From: Granulosicoccus sp036478565
GTDB lineage: Bacteria > Pseudomonadota > Gammaproteobacteria > Granulosicoccales > Granulosicoccaceae
Direction of reading: 5' to 3'
Assembly: GCA_965224525.1 (NCBI GenBank)
Contig: OZ245050.1
Location: 1,240,001-1,304,000 of the forward strand
Length of the DNA: 64,000 bases
Both the position numbers and the translations under genes were made by a program. Of this stretch, positions 34,577 to 43,526 are shown one piece after another. Below the pieces are notes generated by a model. It was not told the DNA's origin and made no database searches. It was given only the letters and a program-made list of their open reading frames with translations. Each line of letters starts with the position of its first letter. The first letter of the stretch is position 1.

Positions 34577-35470
34577 CTAGCAATGGTTATGGCCTGCCTG
34601 GCCGCGGACAACCCCCTTCTGGGAGGCGCGCATATTTACCGCCAACCCAGCCAGAATCAATACTGCGGCAGCGATTTTCCATGCTGGCATCGGTTCGTCC
34701 AGTATAAGATACGAGGTCGCCATGCCGGAAACTGGCACAAGCAATGCCCAGGGAGTGACAATCGCTGCGCTGTAACGTCCAAGAAGATAATTCCAAAGGC
34801 CATAGCCAATAATGGTATTGCCGATAGACTGCCAGAGAACAACATAGACACTGGCCATGCTGGCTGATTGAATACTTGTACTAATCCGGTTCCAGCCTTC
34901 CAGATAAAGAGACATGGCTGCAAGTACAGGAACCGCAAACAGGGACGAGTAGGCAAGGAAAGCAACAATGGAAACCTTGCCTGACGTCTTTACGACCATA
35001 TTTCCCATCGCCCAGCTCATCGCTGCGACCAGAACCAGAGACAGCCCAAAACGTGTAGTTTGCCCGCCGGCATTGTTGGCAATTAGTGCGATGCCTGAAA
35101 AACTGATTATTAGAGCAACCCACTGAATTGGTTTTACGGACTCCTTAAAGAGAAAGATGGCAAAAAATATGCTGAAGAAAACCTGCATCTGTATGACTAA
35201 AGAGGCAAGTCCTGGCGTTATATCGTTCTGCATGGCGTAGAACATCAAACCAAACTGGCCGAAACCAATCAACAGACCATAACCTGCAATTAATGGCCAG
35301 CTGATATTGGGTTTTGGCAGGAAAAGTATCAGTGGAAGCGCCACCAGAAGAAAGCGTAGAGTTGCGAACAGGAAAGGCGGTAATTCATCCAGACCGTATT
35401 CAATCAAAACAAAATTTGTGCCCCAGATAAAGGTGACGACAAAGGCCAGAAGCTGATGTTTGATGGTCAT
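34577..35470 (-). CDS. EamA/DMT-family transporter (second copy, unrelated in detail to the first)
   Basis: A 297-aa inner-membrane protein with ten hydrophobic segments in two EamA repeats. HQLLAFVVTFIWGTNFVLIE opens the first and LVLVAAMSWAMGNMVVKTSG the second; this resembles the RhaT/YedA-like O-acetylserine/cysteine exporter group (EamA proper), but substrate cannot be assigned. ATG 35470 is chosen; the frame stays open upstream through the tRNA gene by chance. It is the first gene after tRNA-Leu on the same strand and may be partly read from the tRNA promoter. Confidence 0.87.
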   Translation of the reverse strand: MTIKHQLLAFVVTFIWGTNFVLIEYGLDELPPFLFATLRFLLVALPLILFLPKPNISWPLIAGYGLLIGFGQFGLMFYAMQNDITPGLASLVIQMQVFFSIFFAIFLFKESVKPIQWVALIISFSGIALIANNAGGQTTRFGLSLVLVAAMSWAMGNMVVKTSGKVSIVAFLAYSSLFAVPVLAAMSLYLEGWNRISTSIQSASMASVYVVLWQSIGNTIIGYGLWNYLLGRYSAAIVTPWALLVPVSGMATSYLILDEPMPAWKIAAAVLILAGLAVNMRASQKGVVRGQAGHNHC

Positions 35471-35608
35471 CTGGATGGATTTTATGACGCCTGAACAAAT
35501 GGTTTTCCGTTTGCCACTTGTCCAAATATGCCAGCGGCATTGGCGAAAGAGACTGAACCCGGAAACTACCTTTTGCCCAGAGGGCGCGCGACATATGTTC
35601 GAGAGTCG

Positions 35609-35695
<87 letters not shown>

Positions 35696-35834
35696 AAAGG
35701 TGCCGCCCGGATACTGATTCCGGGGAGCGCGTAAAGTACCTAAGTTGTTGATGTGTGTCAATCAGGTTCCTTCATTGAACCGCTGCGCTGCGCTTTAGCG
35801 TAACCTTGTTTTTTCTCATCAGTCAGTCCAGCGC

Positions 35835-38800
35835 ATGAGTGCATCCAAACGTGCATCGTCAGGCCGCAAGGCCCGCGGCAAAGTCAAAGCCAGGATGGAT
35901 CCGCACAGGGATCGGGAAAGTTCTCGATACGAGTCCCCAATTGCCAGTCGTGAGCATATTCTTGATGTGCTGCGTGACGAAAAAGGGCCGATGGATTTCG
36001 AGGCTCTGGCCGAGTTACTGGGGTTGACCGGCAATCCCGATGGCATGGAAGGCTTGCGTCGACGGGTCATTGCGATGCAACGCGACGGGCAGCTTATCCA
36101 GAATCGCAAGCGCGGGCTTGTGCCAGTAGATGCGGATGCGTTGATTGCAGGCCGAGTCAGTGCTCATCCGGACGGATTTGGATTCTTGATCACCGACGAT
36201 GATGACAAGGATATTTATCTTAACGGCAAGCAAATGAGGCAGGTTTTGCATGGCGATCACGCTGTGGTGTGTATCACGGGCACGGATCGACGAGGGCGCC
36301 GGGAAGGGCGAATTGTCGATGTGGTTGAACGGGCCAATCACATGCTTGTTGGTCGATTGATCATTGAGCACGGTGTCGTTTTTGTCTCGCCAGACAGCAA
36401 ACGTATTCATCTCGATCTGATGATTACGCCGGATGAACTCAATGGCGCTGAGCACGGCGATATGGTGGTGGCGGAAATCACCGATCAACCCACGCGGCGG
36501 CAACCACCGGTAGGACGAATTGCTGAGGTGCTGGGTCAGCATCTGCGACCGGGAATGGAGATCGATGTGGCTTTGCACAGCCACGGTATTCCAACCGAGT
36601 GGCCTGATGCAGTCACTGAACAGGCCAATGCGTTTTCAGCAACGGTTCCCGAGTCTGCTGCGGCCGGACGCAAGGATGTACGCGATTTATGTCTGGTCAC
36701 CATCGATGGGGCGGACGCGCGTGATTTTGATGATGCAGTCTGGTGTGAAAAACTCGATAAGGGCTGGCGGCTGCTGGTGGCCATTGCCGATGTGGCGCAC
36801 TACGTCGAGCCCGGTTCATCGCTCGATGCGGAAGCGGTTGAGCGAGGCACGTCGGTGTATTTTCCGGGGCGAGTGGTACCGATGTTGCCGGAAGCTCTGT
36901 CCAACGGACTGTGCTCACTAAACCCGGATGTCGACAGGCTGTGCATGTTGTGTGAGCTGACACTGGACAGCAAGGCCAAAGTCAAAAAAGTAAAATTCCA
37001 CAATGGCATTCTGCGTTCACATGCCCGCCTGACCTATAGCCAGGTTCACGAGATGCTGACCGACTCGGGCTCTAAGCTGCGGAAAAAATATGCTGCGGTG
37101 TTACCGATGATCGAAGAACTGCACCACTTGTATAAAGCACTGGCAAAGGCTCGAAAAAAACGCGGTGCGATTGAATTTGAATCGAACGAGACAAGGATAC
37201 TGTTCGATGACGACAAGAAAATTCAGGAAATCGTACCGGTTACGCGCAACGATGCACACAAGCTCATCGAAGAGTGCATGATTCTGGCAAACATTCAGGC
37301 GGCGGCCTGGCTGGAAAAGCACGAGGTTCCGGCGCTATACCGGGTGCATGCAGGCCCGAAGGCTGATCGGCTTGAGGATTTACGCGCCTTTCTGGCATTG
37401 CGAAGCTTGTCACTGGGTGGTGGTGATACTCCTTCGGCGTTGGATTACGCGGCGCTTTCCGCAAAGCTGGAGGGTCGGCCGGATCGCAGCGTCATTCAAA
37501 CCGTGATGTTGCGTTCCATGCAACAGGCTGTGTATCAGCCGGGCAATGAGGGGCATTTTGGTTTGGCTCTGGAGCAGTACGCGCACTTTACTTCGCCAAT
37601 CAGGCGATATCCGGACTTGCTGGTTCATCGAGCGCTCAAATTTTCGTTGAAACATGGCAAGCCTGGTAAGTACACCTACTCAATGGCCAATATGCAAGCG
37701 CTGGGTGAGAGCTGCTCGACAACCGAGCGTCGTGCAGAAGAAGCCAGTCGTGATGTCGTAAGCTGGTTAAAGTGCGAATACATGCTTGAGCACGTTGGTT
37801 CAGAGTTTCCGGGCGTTATTTCATCGGTCACTTCATTCGGTTTGTTTGTTGATCTGACTGGCATTCACATTGAGGGGTTGATCCATATCACCAACCTGTC
37901 ACGCGACTACTATCGATTCGAGCAAGCTGCGCACGCGTTAATAGGTGAAAGAACCGGCCGCCAATATCACCTCGGAGAACCTATCGTTGTGCGGGTGGAA
38001 GCCGTCAACCTGGATGAACGTAAAATAGACTTTTCCGAAGTGTCGCATGAACCCACACACGGAAAAGCGGGACGTAAAGCTGGCAACGGGTCGACACGGA
38101 AAGTGGGTAAAGCCGGTAAAGAACAATCGGAATCCAGCACAAAGAGAAAGCGCAAAAACAGAAAAGACGCGGTTATAGCAAGTCAAAGCGATCAGCGTGG
38201 CAGCAATACAGGCGATAACAAGGCGAAAGGGAACGCTGTTAAGCGAAAAACGCAACCAGCAAGCTCTGGCGGTCAGGGCAAACCGGTCAATCCGGAGCAC
38301 CGTCGCCAGCAGAAACGTAAAGCCAAGCAACTGAAACGCGACGACAAGCGCGCTGCGGCTCGTCGCCAGAAACAAGCTGAGAAAACGCAACCAACCGTAG
38401 AGAATAATACCGGGAAAGCTGTCGCCGGCCAGGTTGATAGCGGCTCGGTCAGCCGGAAAAAGCGTGCAGGAAAGTTATCATCAAAAAAAGTAGCAGCGAA
38501 AAAAAGGCGTACCGCTCGGACTCCAGCATCGAAGACATTGGTAGCCTCGAAGGCTGGCATCGTCGGGGTGGACAATAAACCTGCAGGCCGAAAGGTTGCC
38601 GGTAAAAAAACCGTCAGTAAAAAACCTGCAAGTAAAAAGTCTACGACCAGGAAGACTGTCGGTAAGAAAACCGCTGGCAAGAGCGCAAACGGCAGGAATA
38701 CTGGCAGTGGCCTATCGGTCAACAAAAAGACAGCCAGTAAAAAGGCAGCGAGTAAAAAAATAGCTAATAAACAAACTGCCAGAAAAAAAGTGACTAGAAA

Positions 38801-38840
38801 AAAACGTTCTGGAAAAAATCCTGTTAACGATCAAGATTAA
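35835..38840 (+). CDS. rnr: Ribonuclease R with an unusually long basic C-terminal tail
   Basis: A 1001-aa 3'-5' exoribonuclease that degrades structured RNA. In order: N-terminal winged-helix domain (about 35-100), cold-shock domains, the RNB catalytic domain with DGADARDFDDAVWCEKLD (metal-binding Asp residues) and SLNPDVDRLCMLCELT, and an S1 domain with GVISSVTSFGLFVDLTGIHI ending near residue 735. The last 266 residues are a Lys/Arg/Ser/Thr tail with KKPASKK, RKTVGKKTAGK and similar repeats; E. coli RNase R has only about 90 basic residues there. The tail may bind RNA, ribosomes or DNA. rlmB follows 26 bases later. Confidence 0.95.
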   Translation: MSASKRASSGRKARGKVKARMDPHRDRESSRYESPIASREHILDVLRDEKGPMDFEALAELLGLTGNPDGMEGLRRRVIAMQRDGQLIQNRKRGLVPVDADALIAGRVSAHPDGFGFLITDDDDKDIYLNGKQMRQVLHGDHAVVCITGTDRRGRREGRIVDVVERANHMLVGRLIIEHGVVFVSPDSKRIHLDLMITPDELNGAEHGDMVVAEITDQPTRRQPPVGRIAEVLGQHLRPGMEIDVALHSHGIPTEWPDAVTEQANAFSATVPESAAAGRKDVRDLCLVTIDGADARDFDDAVWCEKLDKGWRLLVAIADVAHYVEPGSSLDAEAVERGTSVYFPGRVVPMLPEALSNGLCSLNPDVDRLCMLCELTLDSKAKVKKVKFHNGILRSHARLTYSQVHEMLTDSGSKLRKKYAAVLPMIEELHHLYKALAKARKKRGAIEFESNETRILFDDDKKIQEIVPVTRNDAHKLIEECMILANIQAAAWLEKHEVPALYRVHAGPKADRLEDLRAFLALRSLSLGGGDTPSALDYAALSAKLEGRPDRSVIQTVMLRSMQQAVYQPGNEGHFGLALEQYAHFTSPIRRYPDLLVHRALKFSLKHGKPGKYTYSMANMQALGESCSTTERRAEEASRDVVSWLKCEYMLEHVGSEFPGVISSVTSFGLFVDLTGIHIEGLIHITNLSRDYYRFEQAAHALIGERTGRQYHLGEPIVVRVEAVNLDERKIDFSEVSHEPTHGKAGRKAGNGSTRKVGKAGKEQSESSTKRKRKNRKDAVIASQSDQRGSNTGDNKAKGNAVKRKTQPASSGGQGKPVNPEHRRQQKRKAKQLKRDDKRAAARRQKQAEKTQPTVENNTGKAVAGQVDSGSVSRKKRAGKLSSKKVAAKKRRTARTPASKTLVASKAGIVGVDNKPAGRKVAGKKTVSKKPASKKSTTRKTVGKKTAGKSANGRNTGSGLSVNKKTASKKAASKKIANKQTARKKVTRKKRSGKNPVNDQD

Positions 38841-38866
38841 ATCTGCATGGATAACGGCCTTGTTCG

Positions 38867-39640
38867 ATGAGTAACGATTCACAAAAGCTCGCTGATTTTA
38901 CACACGTGGGGGGGCTACACAGTGTCAAGGCGTTGTTGAAGGCTGGTGGCAAAGGCGTTGAAGGTTTGTTTGTACAGACAGGCCGAAACGACTCGCGTAT
39001 GCGCGCGCTGCGCGATCTGGCGAATCATCTCGGCATCCAGATCCGGGAAATGTCACGCACCCAACTTGATGATCTGGCAATCGGTTTTGAACATCAGGGT
39101 GTTATTGCCCGGATGCCTCGTGGTGAAAACGCCAGTCGCGGGGATCTGATGGCGTTTCTGGCTGACCGGGAGGGTTCCGGTGATGAGCCGTTGCTGTTGC
39201 TGGTTCTCGACGAGGTGCAGGATCCGCATAATCTGGGGGCCTGTTTGCGTTCGGCTGATGCGACCGGAGTTGACGCTGTCATCACCCCTTCGGATAACAG
39301 CGTCGGACTGACACCGGTAGTTCGCAAAACGGCTTCCGGGGCTGCCGAGTCCGTGCCGTTGTTTCAAGTCACGAATCTGCAGCGAACACTGCAGCAGCTT
39401 CAATCGAAAGGCTTGTGGACATACGGCGCGGCAGGCGATGCGACAAAATCGTTGTATGAGCTTGATCTGAGGGGTCCCGCAGTTCTCATCATGGGGGCCG
39501 AAGGGCGTGGCCTGCGGCGACTGACAAAAGAGCGCTGTGACGAGCTGTTCCACATTCCGATGGCCGGTCAGGTCAGTAGCCTCAATGTGTCGGTGGCCGC
39601 CGGTGTGGCATTGTTTGAGGCGCAGCGCCAGCGGCGTTGA
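38867..39640 (+). CDS. rlmB: 23S rRNA (guanosine(2251)-2'-O)-methyltransferase RlmB
   Basis: A 257-aa SpoU/SPOUT methyltransferase that 2'-O-methylates G2251 in the peptidyl-transferase P loop. The N-terminal substrate domain opens HVGGLHSVKALLKAGGKGVE; the three SPOUT motifs are DEVQDPHNLGACLRSADATG, LIMGAEGRGLRRLT and IPMAGQVSSLNVSVAAGVAL, which form the SAM-binding knot. It is adjacent to rnr in the conserved rnr-rlmB pair. Confidence 0.95.
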   Translation: MSNDSQKLADFTHVGGLHSVKALLKAGGKGVEGLFVQTGRNDSRMRALRDLANHLGIQIREMSRTQLDDLAIGFEHQGVIARMPRGENASRGDLMAFLADREGSGDEPLLLLVLDEVQDPHNLGACLRSADATGVDAVITPSDNSVGLTPVVRKTASGAAESVPLFQVTNLQRTLQQLQSKGLWTYGAAGDATKSLYELDLRGPAVLIMGAEGRGLRRLTKERCDELFHIPMAGQVSSLNVSVAAGVALFEAQRQRR

Positions 39641-39671
39641 CTCTGGCCACGCAGATTCCTGGAGTCGACTA

Positions 39672-39700
39672 TTGCCGGTTCTGTCAGTCTGCGGTATCAT
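39672..39700 (+). promoter_or_regulatory. Sigma70 promoter of the rpsF operon
   Basis: TTGCCG (39672-39677), a 17-base spacer and TATCAT (39695-39700, 5 of 6 consensus) lie about 105 bases before the rpsF start, in the only sizeable gap of this region. The start of transcription would be near 39707, leaving a leader of about 100 bases. Confidence 0.55.
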
Positions 39701-39749
39701 TCCGCGGCTGCGCCAACTGGTGCAGCTTTCTCTTCCTCGTCCAGTCGTG

Positions 39750-39774
39750 ACAGCTATCGGAGACACCGGGCTGT
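39750..39774 (+). promoter_or_regulatory. Leader stem-loop before rpsF, possible S6:S18 autoregulatory element
   Basis: ACAGC (39750-39754) pairs with GCTGT (39770-39774), and CGG (39758-39760) with CCG (39766-39768), leaving a UAU bulge and the loop AGACA. S6:S18 leader elements known in bacteria are short stems with a bulge and a CCG near it, so this could be the site where the S6-S18 complex represses its own mRNA. The match is loose and based on memory of the motif. Confidence 0.3.
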
Positions 39775-39805
39775 TTCAGGCGGGCGAAACCCACAGGGAG
39801 TTACC

Positions 39806-40228
39806 ATGCGTCACTACGAAATCGTGTTTCTGGTCCACCCGGATCAGAGCGAGCAAGTACCTGCGATGATTGAACGTTATCGCGGCATTATTGAAAGTCA
39901 CGAAGGTGTGATACATCGCCTTGAAGACTGGGGGCGTCGTCAGTTGGCTTACCCGATCAACAAGATCTACAAGGCACACTACACGCTGATGAATATCGAA
40001 AGTGATCAAGCAGGCATTGATGAGCTGACCAGTGCATTCAAGTTCAATGATGCAGTGATTCGTCACATGGTAGTACTGGAGAGTCGTGCGAAGACTGAAG
40101 CATCGCCGCTGATTAAAAAGGACGAATCACGCGGAGAAGATGATCGTCGCAGTCGTAGCAGCGAATCCACTGAAGCGCCGGCGGCAGCTGAAGCCAAGGC
40201 TGAACCTACAGCTGAACCTGCTGAGTAG
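39806..40228 (+). CDS. rpsF: 30S ribosomal protein S6
   Basis: A 140-aa protein of the central domain of the small subunit, which binds 16S rRNA with S18. MRHYEIVFLVHPDQSEQVPA and EDWGRRQLAYPINKIYKAHY are family signatures. The C-terminus is an acidic, Ala-rich tail (AAAEAKAEPTAEPAE), as in E. coli, where glutamates are added. A GGGAG site precedes the ATG. Confidence 0.97.
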   Translation: MRHYEIVFLVHPDQSEQVPAMIERYRGIIESHEGVIHRLEDWGRRQLAYPINKIYKAHYTLMNIESDQAGIDELTSAFKFNDAVIRHMVVLESRAKTEASPLIKKDESRGEDDRRSRSSESTEAPAAAEAKAEPTAEPAE

Positions 40229-40282
40229 CCTGTTGGCCAAACTCTCTTTACCTGAACAGCTTGATCACTCTGGAGTCATTCC

Positions 40283-40507
40283 ATGTCACGTTATTTCCGA
40301 CGCCGTAAGTATTGCCGCTTTACCGCGGAAGGTATTACCGAAATTGATTACAAGGACCTGGAGCTACTGAAAGGCTTTGTAACCGAAACCGGCAAAATTG
40401 TGCCGAGCCGTATAACCGGTACAAAAGCCAAGTATCAGCGCCAGTTGGCTACCGCTATCAAACGCGCTCGTTATCTGGCGTTGTTGCCGTACACAGATCA
40501 ACACTAA
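40283..40507 (+). CDS. rpsR: 30S ribosomal protein S18
   Basis: A 74-aa small-subunit protein. RRRKYCRFTAEGITEIDYKD, KIVPSRITGTKAKYQRQLATAIKRARYLALLP with the final YTDQH are near-invariant. It lies 54 bases after rpsF; the priB gene found here in E. coli is absent, and a DUF2232 gene follows instead. Confidence 0.97.
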   Translation: MSRYFRRRKYCRFTAEGITEIDYKDLELLKGFVTETGKIVPSRITGTKAKYQRQLATAIKRARYLALLPYTDQH

Positions 40508-40599
40508 GGGTCGGTGTCGAACTTCGGTATTCCAGGTGGTACCAACGGTTCGATGCGAAAAATCCGGGAAGCAAACCCCGGCGACACCGGGACACTAAC

Positions 40600-41514
40600 A
40601 TGCTGGGCATTGCCCGATTAGCGGATCGAGGTCCGGGTATCGCTGCAGGTATAGCTGCAACGCTGTTAATGGCGGCCCTCTGGTTACCGATAGCCTTTTC
40701 CGCAGGCAGTGCGGTAGCAATGCTGTTTGTAATAGTCAGCGCTGCCGTTGTGGCTTTTGTGTTGCTGCGACGCGGTGAGCAGGCAGCGCTCAAGACCATT
40801 GGTTTTTGTCTGGGACTGTTGCTGCTGGTGTCACTGGTGTTATACCGCTCAGCGATACAAGTGCCGTTGGTGGCGATGGTGTTCTGGTTGCCCGCGATAA
40901 TCGCTGCCGGCATATTGGGTCGGTCAACAAATCTTGGTCTTGCCGTATTGTCAATTCTGGCCAGCGGTGTTGTTGCAGTGTTGGGGATATCGGTATTTTC
41001 CGATGGTGATTCAGCCTTCTGGCGAGAACCCTTGGCACGCAGTCTTGAGATGTCGGTTGCGAGCAGCGACACTGATCTGACGGCACAGCAGATGGAAACC
41101 CTGGTTGAGAGTATTTCCAACATGATGACGGGTGCGCTTGGTGTTTCGGTCATGAGCGTTGCCATGTGCGCATTGTTTCTTGCGCGCTACTGGCAGGCGG
41201 CTCTGGTCAATCCAGGTGGTTTCCGAAAAGAGTTTCACGCGCTGTCGTTGGGTCGGCACGCGGCTTTGGCTTGTATGGTAGTCATCGCAGTGGCACTGCT
41301 ACAGAAAGGGCCGTTATTGAGCGCGTTGGCAATGGTATCGGTATTTGCGTTTTTTATTCAGGGGCTGGCTGTGGTACATGCACTGGTCAGCGAGAGAGGT
41401 CTTGGCCGGGGGTGGCTTTACGGTTTGTACGTATTGCTATTGTTACCCCATACTGTGCTGCTTCTGGCAGCGTTGGGTCTTGCAGACAGCGTCTATCGTT
41501 TGCGCAAGACGTGA
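40600..41514 (+). CDS. DUF2232 multi-pass membrane protein
   Basis: A 304-aa inner-membrane protein with about eight hydrophobic segments and a polar stretch near residues 135-165 (SSDTDLTAQQMETLVESISN). The C-terminal LARYWQAALVNPGGFRKEFH motif and position between rpsR and rplI match the YybS/DUF2232 family found in this operon in many gammaproteobacteria. Function is unknown. Confidence 0.8.
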   Translation: MLGIARLADRGPGIAAGIAATLLMAALWLPIAFSAGSAVAMLFVIVSAAVVAFVLLRRGEQAALKTIGFCLGLLLLVSLVLYRSAIQVPLVAMVFWLPAIIAAGILGRSTNLGLAVLSILASGVVAVLGISVFSDGDSAFWREPLARSLEMSVASSDTDLTAQQMETLVESISNMMTGALGVSVMSVAMCALFLARYWQAALVNPGGFRKEFHALSLGRHAALACMVVIAVALLQKGPLLSALAMVSVFAFFIQGLAVVHALVSERGLGRGWLYGLYVLLLLPHTVLLLAALGLADSVYRLRKT

Positions 41515-41535
41515 CATACAAATTGGAGAAATATA

Positions 41536-41988
41536 ATGCAAGTTATTCTGCTTGAAAAAATTGACAATGTTGGTGTGTTGGGTGATCTGGTTAATGTGAA
41601 ATCCGGATTCGCACGCAATTTTCTGCTGCCTCAAGGTAAGGCAGAAATTGCCAGCAAGGAAAATGTTGAAGCTTTCAAGGTGCGACGTGCCGAGCTGGAA
41701 AAAATCCAGGCCGAAACACTTGCCACCGCCGAGGCGCGCAAGGAAAAGATTGATGGATTAAATATTACGGTCACGTCGCGAGCCGGTACGGAAGGCAAGC
41801 TGTTTGGTTCCATCGGCACGGAGGAAATTCGACAAGCCGTGGAAACAGCAGGGCACACAATCGAAAAGCGCGAAATCCGTATGCCTGAAGGGCCATTGCG
41901 TAGCGTCGGAGAGCACCCGGTTTTGTTACACCTGCACGCTGATGTTGATGCTGAGATTACGGTAATTGTGGTAGGCGACGAAGGTTGA
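41536..41988 (+). CDS. rplI: 50S ribosomal protein L9
   Basis: A 150-aa large-subunit protein that binds 23S rRNA near the L1 stalk. The N-terminal MQVILLEKIDNVGVLGDLVN and VKSGFARNFLLPQGKAEIAS are signature; a long helix (residues about 40-75) joins it to the C-terminal domain with GKLFGSIGTEEI. A GGAGA site is 6 bases before the ATG. Confidence 0.97.
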   Translation: MQVILLEKIDNVGVLGDLVNVKSGFARNFLLPQGKAEIASKENVEAFKVRRAELEKIQAETLATAEARKEKIDGLNITVTSRAGTEGKLFGSIGTEEIRQAVETAGHTIEKREIRMPEGPLRSVGEHPVLLHLHADVDAEITVIVVGDEG

Positions 41989-42029
41989 ATACTCCCGTTC
42001 CAGAAACTGTTTATTGTTGACGATATTCG

Positions 42030-43526
42030 GTGTCTTCTACGCCTGAAGATTTCATGGTGCCGGACAGCACAGAGTCGGATGACTACGGCGTGTCGGTCGA
42101 TGCAACGCCTGCCGATTTTGGTATTGAAGTTAGTAAAATACAGGCCTTTTCGGCTCAACTATCGGCACGCACAAATCATGCGCCGCCTCAGTCGATTGAG
42201 GCCGAGCAAGCGGTGCTCGGCTGTCTCATGCTGGTTGCCAATGATGGCTTTGATAAAGTATCCGACATGGTTACCGAGTCAGATTTTTATCAGCTGAATC
42301 ACCGGTTGATTTTCCGCGCTATTGCTTCACTGGCGACTGACAACCTCAATCCGGATGTTGTGACCGTATCCGGATATCTTGATCAGCATGGTTTGCTCAA
42401 TGACGCTGGTGGGTTGAATTACGTTGGCGCATTGGCGGAAGTGACGCCAAGTGCCGGCAACATCAAGGCCTACGCCGAAATCGTACGCGAGCGTTCGGTG
42501 CTAAGGCAGCTGATCGCTGTTGCCAATGAAATTGCGGAAAGTGCGTATGACTCCGAAGGGCGAACATCGAAAGATTTGCTGGATGAGGCCGAGACTAAAG
42601 TCTTTGCCATCGCCGACCAGACAGCGAAAAGCGCGGGTGGATTTCACGATATCAAATCAGTGCTCGCAGGTGCGGTTGAACGCATCAATTTTCTGTTTGA
42701 ATCGGATGCGGCGATAACCGGCCTGTCAACCGGGTTCGGCGAGCTCGATGAGATGACCAGTGGGTTGCAAAACTCTGATCTGGTTATTGTTGCCGGTCGA
42801 CCGTCCATGGGCAAAACAACCTTCGCCATGAACATCGCAGAAAATGCAGCGATGGAGGGCAGTGCAGCTGTTGCAATATTCAGTATGGAGATGCCTGCCG
42901 AACAGTTGGGAATGCGCATGATCTCTTCACTTGGTCGCGTCGAGTTGCAAAAACTGCGTACCGGTAATTTGAAAGAACAGGATTGGCCGCGACTTACATC
43001 AGCAATAACGTTGCTGAATCAGCGCAGCAATGTGTTCATAGATGACACGCCAGCCTTGTCGCCCACCGATCTGCGTGCACGCTCGCGTCGACTTGCACGC
43101 GAGCACGGCCTGGGCCTTATCGTCATCGACTATTTACAGCTTATGCAAATACCAGGGTTCGGTGAAAATCGAGCCACTGAGATTTCGGAGATTTCGCGTT
43201 CACTGAAGGCGCTTGCCAAAGAGCTCGAAGTACCCATTGTTGCCTTGTCGCAGTTAAATCGATCACTCGAACAACGACCGGATAAACGGCCAGTGATGTC
43301 GGATTTACGCGAATCGGGTGCTATCGAACAAGATGCAGATGTCATCATGTTTATCTATCGTGACGAGGTTTATAACCCGGATGACGAAGAGAGCAAGGGC
43401 AAGGCCGAAATCTTGATCAGGAAGCAGCGTAACGGGCCAATTGGTTCCTGCATGCTCACGTTTCTCGGCCAGTACACCCGTTTTGAAAACTATTCGCCAG
43501 AGATTCAGGCTGGTGAATTCAGCTGA
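42030..43526 (+). CDS. dnaB: Replicative DNA helicase DnaB
   Basis: A 498-aa hexameric helicase. The N-terminal domain begins after about 50 extra residues, at PPQSIEAEQAVLGCLMLVAN; the RecA-like motor has Walker A AGRPSMGKTTFAMNIA, Walker B GLIVIDYLQLMQ and SDLRESGAIEQDADVI. The start is GTG 42030, without a strong ribosome site. The N-terminal extension rich in Asp, Ser and Pro is longer than in E. coli. Downstream alr overlaps its 3' end. Confidence 0.96.
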   Translation: MSSTPEDFMVPDSTESDDYGVSVDATPADFGIEVSKIQAFSAQLSARTNHAPPQSIEAEQAVLGCLMLVANDGFDKVSDMVTESDFYQLNHRLIFRAIASLATDNLNPDVVTVSGYLDQHGLLNDAGGLNYVGALAEVTPSAGNIKAYAEIVRERSVLRQLIAVANEIAESAYDSEGRTSKDLLDEAETKVFAIADQTAKSAGGFHDIKSVLAGAVERINFLFESDAAITGLSTGFGELDEMTSGLQNSDLVIVAGRPSMGKTTFAMNIAENAAMEGSAAVAIFSMEMPAEQLGMRMISSLGRVELQKLRTGNLKEQDWPRLTSAITLLNQRSNVFIDDTPALSPTDLRARSRRLAREHGLGLIVIDYLQLMQIPGFGENRATEISEISRSLKALAKELEVPIVALSQLNRSLEQRPDKRPVMSDLRESGAIEQDADVIMFIYRDEVYNPDDEESKGKAEILIRKQRNGPIGSCMLTFLGQYTRFENYSPEIQAGEFS

